A stretch of 64,000 bases of DNA. Origin: Janthinobacterium rivuli (GTDB lineage: Bacteria; Pseudomonadota; Gammaproteobacteria; Burkholderiales; Burkholderiaceae_D). The notes under the pieces are model-generated. The model saw nothing but the letters and a program-made list of their open reading frames with translations. It was not told the DNA's origin and did no database searches. Location: contig NZ_WFLJ01000007.1 of NCBI RefSeq assembly GCF_009208735.1, forward strand, positions 62,001 through 126,000, read 5' to 3'. The position numbers were made by a program, and so were the translations under genes. Below are positions 34,896 to 45,351 of the stretch, one piece after another (the stretch's first letter is position 1; each line of letters starts with the position of its first letter).

Positions 34896-36368
34896 TTAGA
34901 AATTAAAGTACAAGAATTCGGATACACCACGCGTCTCGCTGATCGCCAACAAGAATAAGCACAGCATCAACATGCCGCCAAGTAGGAGCTCGCCACGACC
35001 GCCGCTCAGCCACAACTCTTGTTCACGCCGCAAACCGCGTCCCAGTAACTGATAGGCATTCGGCGGGAAAAAGGCTATCGTCGCGCAGGCCACCAGCCAC
35101 CACAGGCAGTTTCCCAGTTCCATGATCCGATTCACTCCCAACGCTCCGTCACGCATCTGCGGCGTCAGCGTGCCGCCCAGCATGCCGTGCAACACGTCAA
35201 CCGCCACAGTCACCGAACTGGCTCGAAAAAAGACCCAGGCCAGCACAACCGCACAGAAAGTGATGACGGTACCGCTAACACGAATTAACAAATTGCTGCG
35301 CCCTGCCAGAATATGTCGTAGAGCATGGTTGATAATCAAGTAAAAACCATGCAGCCCCCCCCACACCAGAAACGTCCAGTTGGCGCCATGCCACAGCCCG
35401 CCCAACAACATCGTCAACAACAGGTTGCGATAGCGGTGGAAAGCGCCCAAACGGTTGCCACCCAAGGGAATATATAGATAATCGCGCAAAAAATTGGACA
35501 AGGTAATATGCCATCGACGCCAGAAATCGATGATGGAAGCAGCCTTGTACGGTGAGTTGAAGTTGATCGGCAAGATAATTCCAAACATATACGACAGACC
35601 GTATGCCATGTCGGAATAAGCTGAAAAATCAAAATACAGCTGGAAGGTGTACGCTAACGCGCCAGCCCAGGCCTCCAACATGCTCAAATGTTCGTGGTGC
35701 AAATCAAACACAGGCCCCACATAGCGCGCCACGCCATCCGCAAGAATCACCTTCTTGAATAATCCTATTGTAAAAAACGACAATCCCACGACCAACCGCC
35801 CGCGGCTGAAAACATGCGATTCGGGTGCCACGAATTGCGGCATCATTTCCTTGTGATGCAAGATGGGACCGGCAATCAGGTGCGGAAAATAAGTGACGAA
35901 CAAGCCATAGCTTTCAGGCTGATAATCCTTTACCTTGCCTGCGTGACAATCAACCAGATAGGCAATTTGTGTAAAGGTAAAAAAGGATATTCCGATTGGT
36001 AAGGTAATGCCGATCGGCTCGATCTGCGCCCCCGTCAGCGCTGCAATATTGCCAAGTAAGAAATCAAAATACTTGAAGAATATCAGCAAGGACATATTGA
36101 AAACCAATCCTGCGATCAACCAAGCCTTGGCACTGCGCGCCCTGCCTTGTTCCTGGCGCTGCGAAATACCCCGGCCAATCGAGAAGTTGCTACAGATAGA
36201 CAATGCCAACAGGGGGAGGAATGAAATATCCCAGTAGCAATAGAATGCAATCGAGGCGAACAGCAGAAAGATGATGGATAGACGAAGTGAGTATTTTGAC
36301 AACAAAAAATACCCAAGCAATGCCAGGGGCAGAAAGATCAAAAAAAAAGGAAAAGAGTTAAATAACAC
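34896..36368 (-). CDS. MBOAT family O-acyltransferase (AlgI-like)
   Basis: 490 residues with about eleven to twelve membrane helices. The N-terminus LFNSFPFFLIFLPL and the DFSAYSDMAYG and DFWRRWHITLSNFLRDYLYIPLGG blocks are typical, and the catalytic His327 lies in GGLWHGANWTFLVWGG. It moves acetyl groups across the inner membrane for polysaccharide O-acetylation. The start is GTG 36368, since the family begins (V/M)LFNS; no ATG fits. It is visibly AT-richer than the genes to its right, which may reflect transfer of the cassette. Paired with the SGNH gene. Confidence 0.92.
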   Translation of the reverse strand: MLFNSFPFFLIFLPLALLGYFLLSKYSLRLSIIFLLFASIAFYCYWDISFLPLLALSICSNFSIGRGISQRQEQGRARSAKAWLIAGLVFNMSLLIFFKYFDFLLGNIAALTGAQIEPIGITLPIGISFFTFTQIAYLVDCHAGKVKDYQPESYGLFVTYFPHLIAGPILHHKEMMPQFVAPESHVFSRGRLVVGLSFFTIGLFKKVILADGVARYVGPVFDLHHEHLSMLEAWAGALAYTFQLYFDFSAYSDMAYGLSYMFGIILPINFNSPYKAASIIDFWRRWHITLSNFLRDYLYIPLGGNRLGAFHRYRNLLLTMLLGGLWHGANWTFLVWGGLHGFYLIINHALRHILAGRSNLLIRVSGTVITFCAVVLAWVFFRASSVTVAVDVLHGMLGGTLTPQMRDGALGVNRIMELGNCLWWLVACATIAFFPPNAYQLLGRGLRREQELWLSGGRGELLLGGMLMLCLFLLAISETRGVSEFLYFNF

Positions 36369-36422
36369 AACGCTATCCCAGAAAAGGAAGTTGACTCACG
36401 CAAGAATTTCTAAAGAAATATA

Positions 36423-36443
36423 ATGAAATTATAGCAATTTCAT
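36423..36443. promoter_or_regulatory. Inverted repeat upstream of the MBOAT gene
   Basis: ATGAAATT and AATTTCAT are perfect 8-bp arms around ATAGC, 55 bases before the GTG start. The 248-bp gap (36369-36616) otherwise holds only an unconvincing 96-codon frame (36373-36663, minus) overlapping the PEP-CTERM gene end. Confidence 0.35.
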
Positions 36444-36616
36444 CATGCTGGTGGGATATAAACCATTGAGAATTAGCCATTGCAGCAGCACCGTTTATTG
36501 AGCTCTTGGCGCACACAACCGCTCCTCCCTGGACTGGGCAAGGCATGGCGACAGACACGCCGATGCCGCATCCGACTGTCCGCAAGAGTGCAACAACGGC
36601 GATGAGCAATACGGAA

Positions 36617-37360
36617 TCAGGCCACGCCGCGGCGCCGATGGCGCTTGCGTACCTGCATGCCACCGATCAGAGCAAGGCCTAGCAGCGTCATGGCGTAGCT
36701 TGCCGGCTCGGGTATGGCACTGATGGAAAAGACCTGGATCGCGCCAAAGGTCACGTTCGGGTGCGTGGAATATGGTTTGCCATCGAGCAGGCTGATGCCA
36801 AAAACGCCGGCAACCGGATCAAGGTAGGAATAGCGATATGAAACGCCCCTCGACGTCAAGTCCGCAGAAACCCCAAGATCGGCACCGATACCAAACGTGG
36901 GGCCAGCATTGATATCATTGAAAGTCTGGTAGGCGCCAATCGAATCGAGCGCATAGCCTTTCGGTGTCTGCACGTGACGTTGTCCAGTGCTCAAGTTGAA
37001 GATAAACCCCGTGCGCTGACTGTCTTCCGGGGTCATGTTATAAGTGCCCGAAGAATTCCAGCTTTGAGGATTGTAACCGCCAACAAGCCAGGTTTGCCCG
37101 GACTCATTACGTGCTTCCATGACCGAAAAGGTGCGCCCCTTTCCATCCGATGCCTTATGGAAGTTCACAGAGGTATCGCCCGTCGCCTTGGTATAAATAT
37201 TCGTCAACGCCAGACGGCCTTCACCGAGCCAGGTTTCCAGCTGCGCCTGATAGCCGGGGGCGAGTAGCGACGTACCGGATCCCGCCTGCGCGCCCAGGCA
37301 AAAACCCATACCGGCCACGGCCAACACCATACTTCTTGCCACTCTAAAATTATTGCGCAT
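36617..37360 (-). CDS. PEP-CTERM sorting-domain protein
   Basis: 247 residues. A signal peptide (to CLGAQAGS) precedes a ~190-residue beta-rich region without a domain I recognise (GEGRLALTNIYTKATGDTSVNFHKA, VGGYNPQSWNSSGTYNMTPEDSQRTGF). The C-terminus has IPEPASYAMT, a hydrophobic helix and VRKRHRRRG. ATG 37360 is favoured over 37363, because GAGG lies six bases before it. It precedes the O-acetylation pair on the same strand and is an expected exosortase B substrate. Function unknown. Confidence 0.88.
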   Translation of the reverse strand: MRNNFRVARSMVLAVAGMGFCLGAQAGSGTSLLAPGYQAQLETWLGEGRLALTNIYTKATGDTSVNFHKASDGKGRTFSVMEARNESGQTWLVGGYNPQSWNSSGTYNMTPEDSQRTGFIFNLSTGQRHVQTPKGYALDSIGAYQTFNDINAGPTFGIGADLGVSADLTSRGVSYRYSYLDPVAGVFGISLLDGKPYSTHPNVTFGAIQVFSISAIPEPASYAMTLLGLALIGGMQVRKRHRRRGVA

Positions 37361-37382
37361 CATCAACCTCGACTGTCAGTAT

Positions 37383-37411
37383 TTAAAACCGGTGTATTTT
37401 CCGGTTGCCAA
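37383..37411 (-). promoter_or_regulatory. Candidate promoter with embedded dyad for the PEP-CTERM gene
   Basis: TTGGCA (37406-37411) and TTTTAA (37383-37388) are 17 bases apart. The spacer and flanks hold an AACCGG-N8-CCGGTT inverted repeat (37387-37406). The -10 is weak. Confidence 0.35.
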
Positions 37412-37482
37412 ATATAACACGACAGATAATGTTTTTATATTTATTCTTTAGATGCCAATACGCAATATTTCATCGTAGAAAT

Positions 37483-37875
37483 TCAGCCCGGCAACACGGC
37501 CGTCACTTCGATCTCCACCCTCGCTCTGTCCTCGATCAGTCCCGCCACCTGCACCGCCGTCATGGCCGGAAAATGCTTGCCGATCAGCTCGCGGTAGGCG
37601 ACGCCGATTTGTGGATATGCCGCCACATATTCCTTCTTGTCCAGCACATACCAGTTCATGCGCACGATGTGCTCGGGCAAGGCGCCCGCCTCGGCCAGCA
37701 CGGCGACGACGTTCTGCAGCGCCTGGCGCACCTGTCCCGCGAAGTCGTCCGTATGAAACTGGCCCTGCGCATCCCAGCCTATCATGCCGCTGACGTACAC
37801 CGTGCGTCCGCTGGCGGCCACGCCGTTCGCATAGCCGCGCGGCCTGGCCCATCCCGCTGGTTGCAGCACTTGCAT
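37483..37875 (-). CDS. RidA family enamine/imine deaminase
   Basis: 130 residues, the standard RidA length. The catalytic Arg-containing C-terminal block is ARVEIEVTAV, and MNWYVLDKKEY is the conserved trimer-interface region. RidA proteins hydrolyse reactive enamines/imines to ketones plus ammonia. ATG 37875 (MQVLQPAGW) has AGGAG upstream. It is the last gene of the anthranilate operon, 23 bases after the acyl-CoA dehydrogenase. An attractive inference is that it releases ammonia from the amino-bearing ring intermediate of 2-aminobenzoyl-CoA breakdown. Confidence 0.9.
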   Translation of the reverse strand: MQVLQPAGWARPRGYANGVAASGRTVYVSGMIGWDAQGQFHTDDFAGQVRQALQNVVAVLAEAGALPEHIVRMNWYVLDKKEYVAAYPQIGVAYRELIGKHFPAMTAVQVAGLIEDRARVEIEVTAVLPG

Positions 37876-37898
37876 CGTGTTCTCCTTGTTGTTGCCGT

Positions 37899-39059
37899 TC
37901 ATGCGTGTCCCGCCTCGCGCAGCAGTTCGCGCGCGATGATCAATTGCTGTACTTCGCTGGCGCCCTCGTAGATACGCAAGGCGCGAATTTCGCGGTACAG
38001 GCGCTCGACCGGATGGTCGCTCACCACGCCCATGCCGCCGAACAGCTGCACGGCCGCGTCGATCACCTGCTGCGCCGTTTCCGTGGCCGTCAGCTTGGCC
38101 ATGGCCGCTTCCTTCGTCACCTTGCGGCCCTGGTCGCGCTGCCAGGCGGCGCGGTAAGTCAGCAGGGCAGCCGCGTCGATGCCGGTGGCCATCTGCGCCA
38201 GCTTCGCTTGCGTCAGCTGGAAGTCGGCCAGGGTCTGGCCGAACATCTGCCGCTTGGTCGCGTGGCGCAGCGCTTCGTCAAACGCGCGCCGCGCAAAGCC
38301 CAGCGCGGCGGCGGCCACCGAGGTGCGGAACACGTCGAGTGTCGCCATCGCCACCTTGAAACCCTGCCCCGCCTCGCCCAGGCGCTGCGACGCGGGCACG
38401 CGGCACTGGCTGAAGCGCAGGCGCGCCAGCGGATGCGGCGCGATCACGGCGATGCGCTCGGCGATTTCCAGCCCGGGATTGTCGGCGTCGACGATGAAGG
38501 CGCTGATGCCGCGCGCGCCGGGCGCTTCGCCAGTGCGGGCGAACACCACGTAAAAGTCGGCGATGCCGCCGTTCGATATCCACGTCTTTTCGCCGTCGAG
38601 CACATACTCGTCGCCGTCGCGCCGCGCCGCGCACGCCATGGCCGCCACGTCGGAGCCAGCCTGCGGCTCGGACAGGGCAAAGGCGGCGATGCGCTTGCCG
38701 CTGGCCACGTCGGGCAGATAGCGCGCCTTGTTCTGCGCACTGCCGAACAGGCCGATGGCGCCGGAGCCAAGACCCTGCATGGCGAAGGCGAAATCGGCCA
38801 GGCCGTTGTGGCGCGCCAGGGTTTCGCGCATCAGGCAAATGGCGCGCGTGTCGATCTTGCCATCGGTGCCGGTGGCGTATGTCAGCCAGCCGCCTTGCCC
38901 CAGTTGCGCCACCAGCGCGCGGCAGGCCGCATCGACGTCGGCGCCATGGCCGTCGTCCAGGTGCAGCGTCGCCCAGGCATCGAGCTGCCGTTCAAGTTCG
39001 GCATGGCGCGCGTCGAAAAACGGCCAGTCCAGATAAGTCGTGTCGCGTGTATTGTTCAT
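37899..39059 (-). CDS. Acyl-CoA dehydrogenase
   Basis: 386 residues. The FAD-enzyme motifs are [15 protein letters not shown] (residues ~125), [16 protein letters not shown] and the C-terminal catalytic-base region [18 protein letters not shown], where the Glu of YEGAS is the likely base. ATG 39059 ([12 protein letters not shown]) is chosen, since the 40 codons upstream are Arg-rich and overlap the hydratase end. It lies four bases past that gene. In the operon it should oxidise the alicyclic or ring-opened CoA intermediate during beta-oxidation-like breakdown. Confidence 0.92.
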   Translation of the reverse strand: MNNTRDTTYLDWPFFDARHAELERQLDAWATLHLDDGHGADVDAACRALVAQLGQGGWLTYATGTDGKIDTRAICLMRETLARHNGLADFAFAMQGLGSGAIGLFGSAQNKARYLPDVASGKRIAAFALSEPQAGSDVAAMACAARRDGDEYVLDGEKTWISNGGIADFYVVFARTGEAPGARGISAFIVDADNPGLEIAERIAVIAPHPLARLRFSQCRVPASQRLGEAGQGFKVAMATLDVFRTSVAAAALGFARRAFDEALRHATKRQMFGQTLADFQLTQAKLAQMATGIDAAALLTYRAAWQRDQGRKVTKEAAMAKLTATETAQQVIDAAVQLFGGMGVVSDHPVERLYREIRALRIYEGASEVQQLIIARELLREAGHA

Positions 39060-39063
39060 CTTC

Positions 39064-39918
<855 letters not shown>

Positions 39919-39920
39919 GC

Positions 39921-40442
39921 TCAGTCCTTGAGGGTAGTGTTATTCAATTGCTGCTTCATGTGCGACAGCAGGTCGATCAATTGCGTCTTGTCGTCCGGCG
40001 TCACGCCGTGCAGCAGTTCGGCGATCCAGCCTTCGTGCACGCGCGCCATCTCGTCGAACGCGCGCCGGCCGGCCGGCGTCAGCTTGACGCTGTAGGAGCG
40101 GCGGTCCTTCGGGTCGACCACGCGCGCCACCAGCTTCTCCTGCTCCAGCTGGTCCGTGATGCCCGTGATATTGCCGCCCGTGACCATCATGCGCTTGGAC
40201 AGTTCACCCATGCGCAAACCTTCGGGGAAGCGCTCGAGCTGCGCCATCAAGTCAAAACGGGGCAAGGTGATGCCAAAGGTGGCGCGCAGGCGCGTGCGCA
40301 CCTCGTTTTCGATCTTCACGGTGCACGAGAGCATGCGCAGCCACAGCTTGAGCGACTGGTGGTGGTCCTGCGTCAGCCGGCTCGCCAGGTCCAGCACGGG
40401 TTCGTATTGCACGTTATCGGTTTCTTTATCCATGGTCTTCAT
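39921..40442 (-). CDS. MarR family transcriptional regulator
   Basis: 173 residues. The winged-helix core starts with [46 protein letters not shown], and the wing is [16 protein letters not shown]. The size and layout fit the MarR dimers that sense aromatic acids or their CoA esters. ATG 40442 is chosen; ATG 40433 is an alternative. It sits in the middle of the operon it probably controls, giving autoregulation. The dyad at 45305-45324 is its likely operator. The effector is inferred to be 2-aminobenzoyl-CoA. Confidence 0.9.
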   Translation of the reverse strand: MKTMDKETDNVQYEPVLDLASRLTQDHHQSLKLWLRMLSCTVKIENEVRTRLRATFGITLPRFDLMAQLERFPEGLRMGELSKRMMVTGGNITGITDQLEQEKLVARVVDPKDRRSYSVKLTPAGRRAFDEMARVHEGWIAELLHGVTPDDKTQLIDLLSHMKQQLNNTTLKD

Positions 40443-40446
40443 TCGG

Positions 40447-41247
40447 TTACATGACTTCGCCGCCGGCGACGGCGATCGATTGTCCATTCATGGCGGCCGA
40501 CGCGGGCAGGCAGAGCCAGGCCACCGCATCGGCCACTTCCTGCGGCTGCACCAGCCGCTGCTGCGGATTGCTGGCCGCCAGTTCCGCGCGCGCCGCGTCT
40601 TCGCCGCGCCCCGTCTTGCGCACGATGTTCTGCACGGCCTGCGCCACCATCTCCGTTTCCGTGTAGCCGGGGCAGACGGCGTTGACGGTGACGCCGTGCG
40701 GCGCCACTTCCAGCGCCAGCGCGCGCGTCAGGCCGATCACGCCGTGCTTGGCGGCGACATAGGCGCTGACGTAACGATAGCCCTTCAGGCCCGCCGTCGA
40801 CGCCACGTTGACGATGCGCCCCCAGCCCGCTTCCAGCATGGCCGGCATGGCCGCCTGGCAGCAGTGGAACACACCCGTCAGGTTCACGGCCAGCATCCGC
40901 TGCCAGATGGCGGCGTCCGTCTTGGCGAACGACGCCGCATGCGCCTGGCCCGCGTTATTGATCAATATATCGATGCGGCCGAAATGCGCGGCGGCCTGCG
41001 CGAAGCCCGCCTGCACCGCCGCTTCCACGGCCACGTCGAGCACGCAGATGGCCACCCTGCCCGCATGGCCCGCCTCTTCCAGCTGCATGCGCGCGCGCGC
41101 CAGCCGCGCGCCGTCGCGCCCGGCCAGGGTGACGCGGGCGCCCGCGTCCAGCAAGGCACTCGCGCAGGCGAAGCCGATGCCGCTGCCGGCGCCCGTCACC
41201 AACGCGTGTTTGCCGGCCAATGCGCCGTCCATTCGTTCCTTGTTCAT
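40447..41247 (-). CDS. SDR family 3-hydroxyacyl-CoA dehydrogenase-like oxidoreductase
   Basis: 266 residues, classical short-chain dehydrogenase. The cofactor loop is TGAGSGIGFA (residues ~18-27), NNAG near 95, and the active-site Ser...YVAAK (Tyr-x3-Lys) near 160. It resembles 3-hydroxybutyrate/3-hydroxyacyl-CoA dehydrogenases (PGYTETEM and ASAAMNGQSIAVAGG at the end). ATG 41247 has AAGGA upstream and lies one base past the fused monooxygenase gene. It would oxidise the hydroxyacyl-CoA intermediate in the operon's pathway. Confidence 0.9.
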   Translation of the reverse strand: MNKERMDGALAGKHALVTGAGSGIGFACASALLDAGARVTLAGRDGARLARARMQLEEAGHAGRVAICVLDVAVEAAVQAGFAQAAAHFGRIDILINNAGQAHAASFAKTDAAIWQRMLAVNLTGVFHCCQAAMPAMLEAGWGRIVNVASTAGLKGYRYVSAYVAAKHGVIGLTRALALEVAPHGVTVNAVCPGYTETEMVAQAVQNIVRKTGRGEDAARAELAASNPQQRLVQPQEVADAVAWLCLPASAAMNGQSIAVAGGEVM

Positions 41248-41248
41248 G

Positions 41249-43642
41249 TCATCCTTCCAGCAGCCGCGCGGCCACCTGTTGCGGGGTGAGGCCCGTGCTG
41301 GCGGCGGCCAGCTGGCGCTCGCGCTGCAGATTGCGCTCCAGCTGCTGCTGGCCCGGCCGGTACTGTTTCGGCCAAATCGCGCCAGCGCCTGCGCCGCTGT
41401 AGCCGATGCGCGCCATTTCCGTCAGGGTCCAGGCCGGGTTGGCCAGGTGCGGGCGGCCCACGGCGCACAGGTCGGCGCGCCCGGCGGCGATGATGCTGTT
41501 GGCGTGGTCGGCTTCAAAGATCGAGCCGACGGCCATGCTGGCGATGCCGGCCTCATTGCGCACGCGGTCGGCGAACGGCGCCTGGAACATGCGTCCGTAC
41601 ACGGGTTGTTCGAGTTTGCTGACCTGGCCCGAGGAACAGTCGATCAGGTCCGCGCCCGCCTGCTTGAACAGGCGCGCGATGACGACCGCATCGTCGGGTG
41701 TGATGCCGCCTTCGACCCAGTCGTGGGCCGAGATGCGCACGCTCATCGGTTTATCCTGCGGCCAGGCGGCGCGCATGGCGCGGAACACGCGCAGCGGATA
41801 GCGGCAGCGGTTTTCCAGGCTGCCGCCATATTCGTCCGTGCGGCGGTTGGTCAGCGGCGAGATAAAACTCGACAGCAAATAGCCGTGCGCGCAATGCAGT
41901 TCCAGCCAGTCGAACCCGGCGACGGCCGCGGCCAGCGTGGCACGCACGAAGTCCTGCTCGATGCGCGCCAGGTCGTCTTCCCGCGCCGCGCGCGCCACCT
42001 GCGACACGCCGGCCAGGTATTGCTGTTCCGAGGCCGAGATCAGCGGCCAGTTGCCTTCCCTGAGCGGCTGGTCGATGCCGTCCCACATGGGCCGCGTCGA
42101 GCCTTTCGCCCCCGCGTGGCCCAGTTGCAGGGCGATCTTCGCGTCGCTGTTGGCATGCACGAAATCGACGATGCGGCGCCAGGCCTGCGTGTGCGCTTCG
42201 CTGTACATGCCGGGACAGGCGGGCGTGATGCGCGCATCGGCCGATACGCACGTCATCTCGGCAAACACGAGGCCCGCGCCGCCCATGGCGCGCGCGCCCA
42301 GGTGCATCAAATGGTAGTCGCCGGCCACGCCATCGACGGCGCTGTACTGCGCCATCGGCGAGACGGCGATGCGGTTTTTCAGCAGCACGCCGCGCAGCCG
42401 GAAGGGCGTGAGCATGGGCGGCACCGGGCTGTCCGGCACCTCCACGCCCGCCTGTTCACCCGCGCGGCGCGCCAGCCACTGCTCGTAATCGGCCACGTAG
42501 GCGGGGTCGCGCAGGCGCAGGTTCTCATGCGAGATGCGCTGGCTGCGCGTGAGCATGGAATAGGCGAACTGCGGCGCTTCCATGGCGCTGTAGCGCTCGA
42601 CGTTTTCAAACCACTCCATGGAATTGCGCGCCGCGCTCTGGATTTTCAGCACTTCGATGGCGCGCAGCTGCTGGTAGGCGGCCAGCGCCGCATCCGTACC
42701 AGCAGCGGCGTCGGCATGCTGGCCGAAGCAGCGCGCCAGCTCGATGGCGTCTTCCAGCGCCAGCTTGGTGCCCGAGCCGATCGAATAATGCGCCGTGTGG
42801 GCGGCGTCGCCCATCAGCACGACGGGCACGCCATCTTGCCGGTGCACCCATTGCCGGCAGACGATGCGCGGAAAGGTGATCCACTGGGCCGAGCCGCGCA
42901 GATGCGGCGAATTGCTCAGCAATTCATGGCCATCGAGTTCCTCGGCGAACAGGGCTGCGCAAAAGGCGATGCCCTGTTCCTGGCTCATGGCATCCAGGCC
43001 CGCCGCGCGCCACACGTGGTCGGGCGTTTCGACGATGAAGGTCGACGTGTCGCCGTCATATTGATAGATATGCGCCTGGAACCAGCCGTGCGGGGTCTGG
43101 CGGAAGGCAAACGTGAAGGCGTCGAATTTCTTGCGCGTGCCCAGCCAGACGAAGCGGCAATGGCGCTGCTCGATCCCGGGCTGGTAGCTGGCCGCATAGC
43201 GCGTGCGGATGCGGCTGTTCAAGCCGTCGCTGGCGATCACCAGATCGGCGCCGTACTGGCGCGCGATGGCCTGGTCGTCCTGCACTTCCGTCTCGAAGAC
43301 GAGTTCCACGCCGAGTTCCTCGCAGCGCGCCTGCAGGATGTTGAGCAGGCGCTTGCGGCCGATGCCGCAAAAGCCATGGCCGCCCGAGCGCACGGTCTCG
43401 CCCTTGAAGTGGATCTCGATATCGTCCCAGTGGTTGAACGCCTGCAGGATGGCGCGCGCCGTCGGCTCGTCCGCATTGGCCAGGTTGCCCAGGGTCTGGT
43501 CGGAAAACACCACGCCCCAGCCAAACGTGTCGTACGGGCGGTTGCGCTCGATGACGGTGATGCGGTGCGCGGGGTCCTGCTTTTTCATGAGCAGGCTGAA
43601 ATACAGGCCGGCGGGACCGCCGCCGATGCAGACAATATTCAT
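41249..43642 (-). CDS. 2-Aminobenzoyl-CoA monooxygenase/reductase (FAD monooxygenase-OYE fusion)
   Basis: 797 residues in two parts. Residues ~1-395 are a class A FAD monooxygenase ([41 protein letters not shown]). Residues ~410-797 are an old-yellow-enzyme-type FMN reductase ([47 protein letters not shown]). This fusion is the architecture of Azoarcus 2-aminobenzoyl-CoA monooxygenase/reductase, which hydroxylates and then reduces the ring. Databases often call it salicylyl-CoA 5-hydroxylase/oxidoreductase, so salicyl-CoA is the alternative substrate; the RidA partner favours an amino substrate. ATGA overlap with the ligase gene. Confidence 0.9.
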   Translation of the reverse strand: MNIVCIGGGPAGLYFSLLMKKQDPAHRITVIERNRPYDTFGWGVVFSDQTLGNLANADEPTARAILQAFNHWDDIEIHFKGETVRSGGHGFCGIGRKRLLNILQARCEELGVELVFETEVQDDQAIARQYGADLVIASDGLNSRIRTRYAASYQPGIEQRHCRFVWLGTRKKFDAFTFAFRQTPHGWFQAHIYQYDGDTSTFIVETPDHVWRAAGLDAMSQEQGIAFCAALFAEELDGHELLSNSPHLRGSAQWITFPRIVCRQWVHRQDGVPVVLMGDAAHTAHYSIGSGTKLALEDAIELARCFGQHADAAAGTDAALAAYQQLRAIEVLKIQSAARNSMEWFENVERYSAMEAPQFAYSMLTRSQRISHENLRLRDPAYVADYEQWLARRAGEQAGVEVPDSPVPPMLTPFRLRGVLLKNRIAVSPMAQYSAVDGVAGDYHLMHLGARAMGGAGLVFAEMTCVSADARITPACPGMYSEAHTQAWRRIVDFVHANSDAKIALQLGHAGAKGSTRPMWDGIDQPLREGNWPLISASEQQYLAGVSQVARAAREDDLARIEQDFVRATLAAAVAGFDWLELHCAHGYLLSSFISPLTNRRTDEYGGSLENRCRYPLRVFRAMRAAWPQDKPMSVRISAHDWVEGGITPDDAVVIARLFKQAGADLIDCSSGQVSKLEQPVYGRMFQAPFADRVRNEAGIASMAVGSIFEADHANSIIAAGRADLCAVGRPHLANPAWTLTEMARIGYSGAGAGAIWPKQYRPGQQQLERNLQRERQLAAASTGLTPQQVAARLLEG

Positions 43643-45258
43643 GCGGTATCCGTGCGAAGTTTGAAGCGCTGCAGCTTGCCCGTTTCCGTGCGCGGCAGCG
43701 AAGGCAGGAAGCGGATGGCGCGCGGGTATTTATACGGCGCGATCTGCTGGCGCACGAAATCCTGCAGTTCGGCCGCCAGCAGGTCGCCAGACTGGAAACC
43801 GTCCTTCAGCACCACGTGCGCTTCAACGATCTGGCCACGTTCGGCATCGGCGCGCCCGACCACGCCGCATTCGGCCACGGCCGGATGGCGCAGCAGCGCC
43901 TCCTCCACTTCCGGGCCGGCGATGTTGTAGCCGGCCGAGACGATCATGTCGTCGCTGCGCGAGCGGTAATAGAAATAGCCATCGGCATCCATCTCGAAGG
44001 TGTCGCCCGTCAGGTTCCAGCCGTTCTGCACGTACTCGCGCTGGCGCGGGTCGGACAGGTAGCGACAACCGGTGGGGCCTTTCACCGCCAGGCGGCCCGT
44101 CACGCCGGGCGGCTGCGGCACGCCCGCGTCGTCGACGATGCACGCCTGATAGCCGGGAATGGCCTTGCCGATGGCGCCGCGGCGGATGCCCTCGCCCGTG
44201 GCGGAAATGAAGATGTGCAGCATCTCGGTGGCGCCGATGCCGTCCGTCATGGCCAGGCCCGTCGCCGCCTGCCAGGCGTCGCGCGTGGCCAGCGGCAGCG
44301 CTTCGCCGGCCGAGACGGACAGGCGCAGGCTGCGCAAATCGTGCTGCGCGGCCAGCGGCGCCATCTGGCGGTAAAAGGTGGGCGCCGTGAAGCAGATGGT
44401 GGCGCCGTAGGCCGCAATGGCGCGCAGCAGGGCGTCGGGCGTGAGTTTTTCCAGCAGCACGGCGCAAGCGCCGAAGCGCAGGGGGAACAGCAGCAAGCCG
44501 CCGAGGCCGAAGGTGAACGCCAGCGGCGGCGTGCCGATGAAGATATCCTCGGCGCGCACCTGCAGCATGGAGCGGGGAAAGCAGTCGCAGATGGCCAGCA
44601 GGTCGCGGTGCATGTGCATGGTGCCTTTGGGGACGCCCGTCGTGCCCGAGGTAAAGCTGATCAGGCAGACGTCGTCGGCCGCCGTGTCGCATGCGGCAAA
44701 GGGCGCATCGTGGGCGGCCATGCGCTGTTCCAGTTCCGCGCCGTCGGCGCCAAAGCACAGCATGGCCGGCAAGCAGGGCACGCCATTGAGCTCTTCGCGC
44801 AAGCCCTGCGCGCACAGCACGGCGTTCACCTCCGCCTTGGCGAGGATGGTGGACAGTTCGCGCGCGCGCAGCAGCGGCATGGTGGGCACGGCGATGCAGC
44901 CCGCTTTCAGCACGGCCAGCAGGCAAGCGGCCATCATCGGGGTATTCGCGCCGCGCAGCAGCACGCGGTTGCCGGGGATCAGGCGCAGGTCGCCGCGCAG
45001 CACGTGGGCGATGCGGTCAACTTGCCGCGCCAGTTCGTCGTAAGTCCAGCGCTGGCCGTCGGCCAGGATGGCGGTGCGTGCACCGTCGCCGCTGGCCACG
45101 GCCGCATCGAGCAGCGCGGCGACGCAATTGAGGCGCGCCGGATACCGCAGCTCGGGCAAATCAAGGCACAGCTGCGGCCAGAGCGCGCGTGGCGGCAAAT
45201 GCGTGCGCGCAAAGTCGTCCTGGGGAGATGCGTTGGTAGGCGAAGGGTCGCTGCTCAT
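43639..45258 (-). CDS. 2-Aminobenzoate-CoA ligase-like AMP-binding enzyme
   Basis: 539 residues. The P-loop [14 protein letters not shown] (~200), the A5 block TDGIGATEM, the hinge region [23 protein letters not shown], and the C-terminal Lys in [10 protein letters not shown] are all present. It groups with benzoate/2-aminobenzoate-CoA ligases, which activate the aromatic acid with ATP and CoA. ATG 45258 is preferred over ATG 45264 because AGGA lies five bases before it. First gene of the operon, with the promoter and dyad 46 bases upstream. Confidence 0.9.
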   Translation of the reverse strand: MSSDPSPTNASPQDDFARTHLPPRALWPQLCLDLPELRYPARLNCVAALLDAAVASGDGARTAILADGQRWTYDELARQVDRIAHVLRGDLRLIPGNRVLLRGANTPMMAACLLAVLKAGCIAVPTMPLLRARELSTILAKAEVNAVLCAQGLREELNGVPCLPAMLCFGADGAELEQRMAAHDAPFAACDTAADDVCLISFTSGTTGVPKGTMHMHRDLLAICDCFPRSMLQVRAEDIFIGTPPLAFTFGLGGLLLFPLRFGACAVLLEKLTPDALLRAIAAYGATICFTAPTFYRQMAPLAAQHDLRSLRLSVSAGEALPLATRDAWQAATGLAMTDGIGATEMLHIFISATGEGIRRGAIGKAIPGYQACIVDDAGVPQPPGVTGRLAVKGPTGCRYLSDPRQREYVQNGWNLTGDTFEMDADGYFYYRSRSDDMIVSAGYNIAGPEVEEALLRHPAVAECGVVGRADAERGQIVEAHVVLKDGFQSGDLLAAELQDFVRQQIAPYKYPRAIRFLPSLPRTETGKLQRFKLRTDTA

Positions 45259-45304
45259 GCTCATCCTGGCGGGTAGCGGGCGCGTGCACATGGCCCGGAA
45301 GCAG

Positions 45305-45335
45305 ATACTTTAAACCTAAAGTATTTTCCCGGCAA
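45305..45335 (-). promoter_or_regulatory. Operator dyad overlapping the anthranilate-operon promoter
   Basis: ATACTTTAAACCTAAAGTAT (45305-45324) is a perfect 8-bp inverted repeat around AACC, a typical MarR-type site. On the minus strand, TTGCCG (45330-45335) and TAAAGT (45307-45312) lie 17 bases apart, so the -10 falls inside the dyad and a bound repressor would block the promoter. Confidence 0.6.
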
Positions 45336-45351
45336 GCGAAAAACAGCAGAT

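Noticed and set aside
36373-36663. 96-codon minus-strand frame between the PEP-CTERM and MBOAT genes
   Set aside because: Overlaps the end of the PEP-CTERM gene in another frame and has no recognisable features.
40808-43930. 1040-codon plus-strand open frame opposite the monooxygenase/reductase
   Set aside because: Antisense shadow of a well-supported operon; no recognisable motifs.
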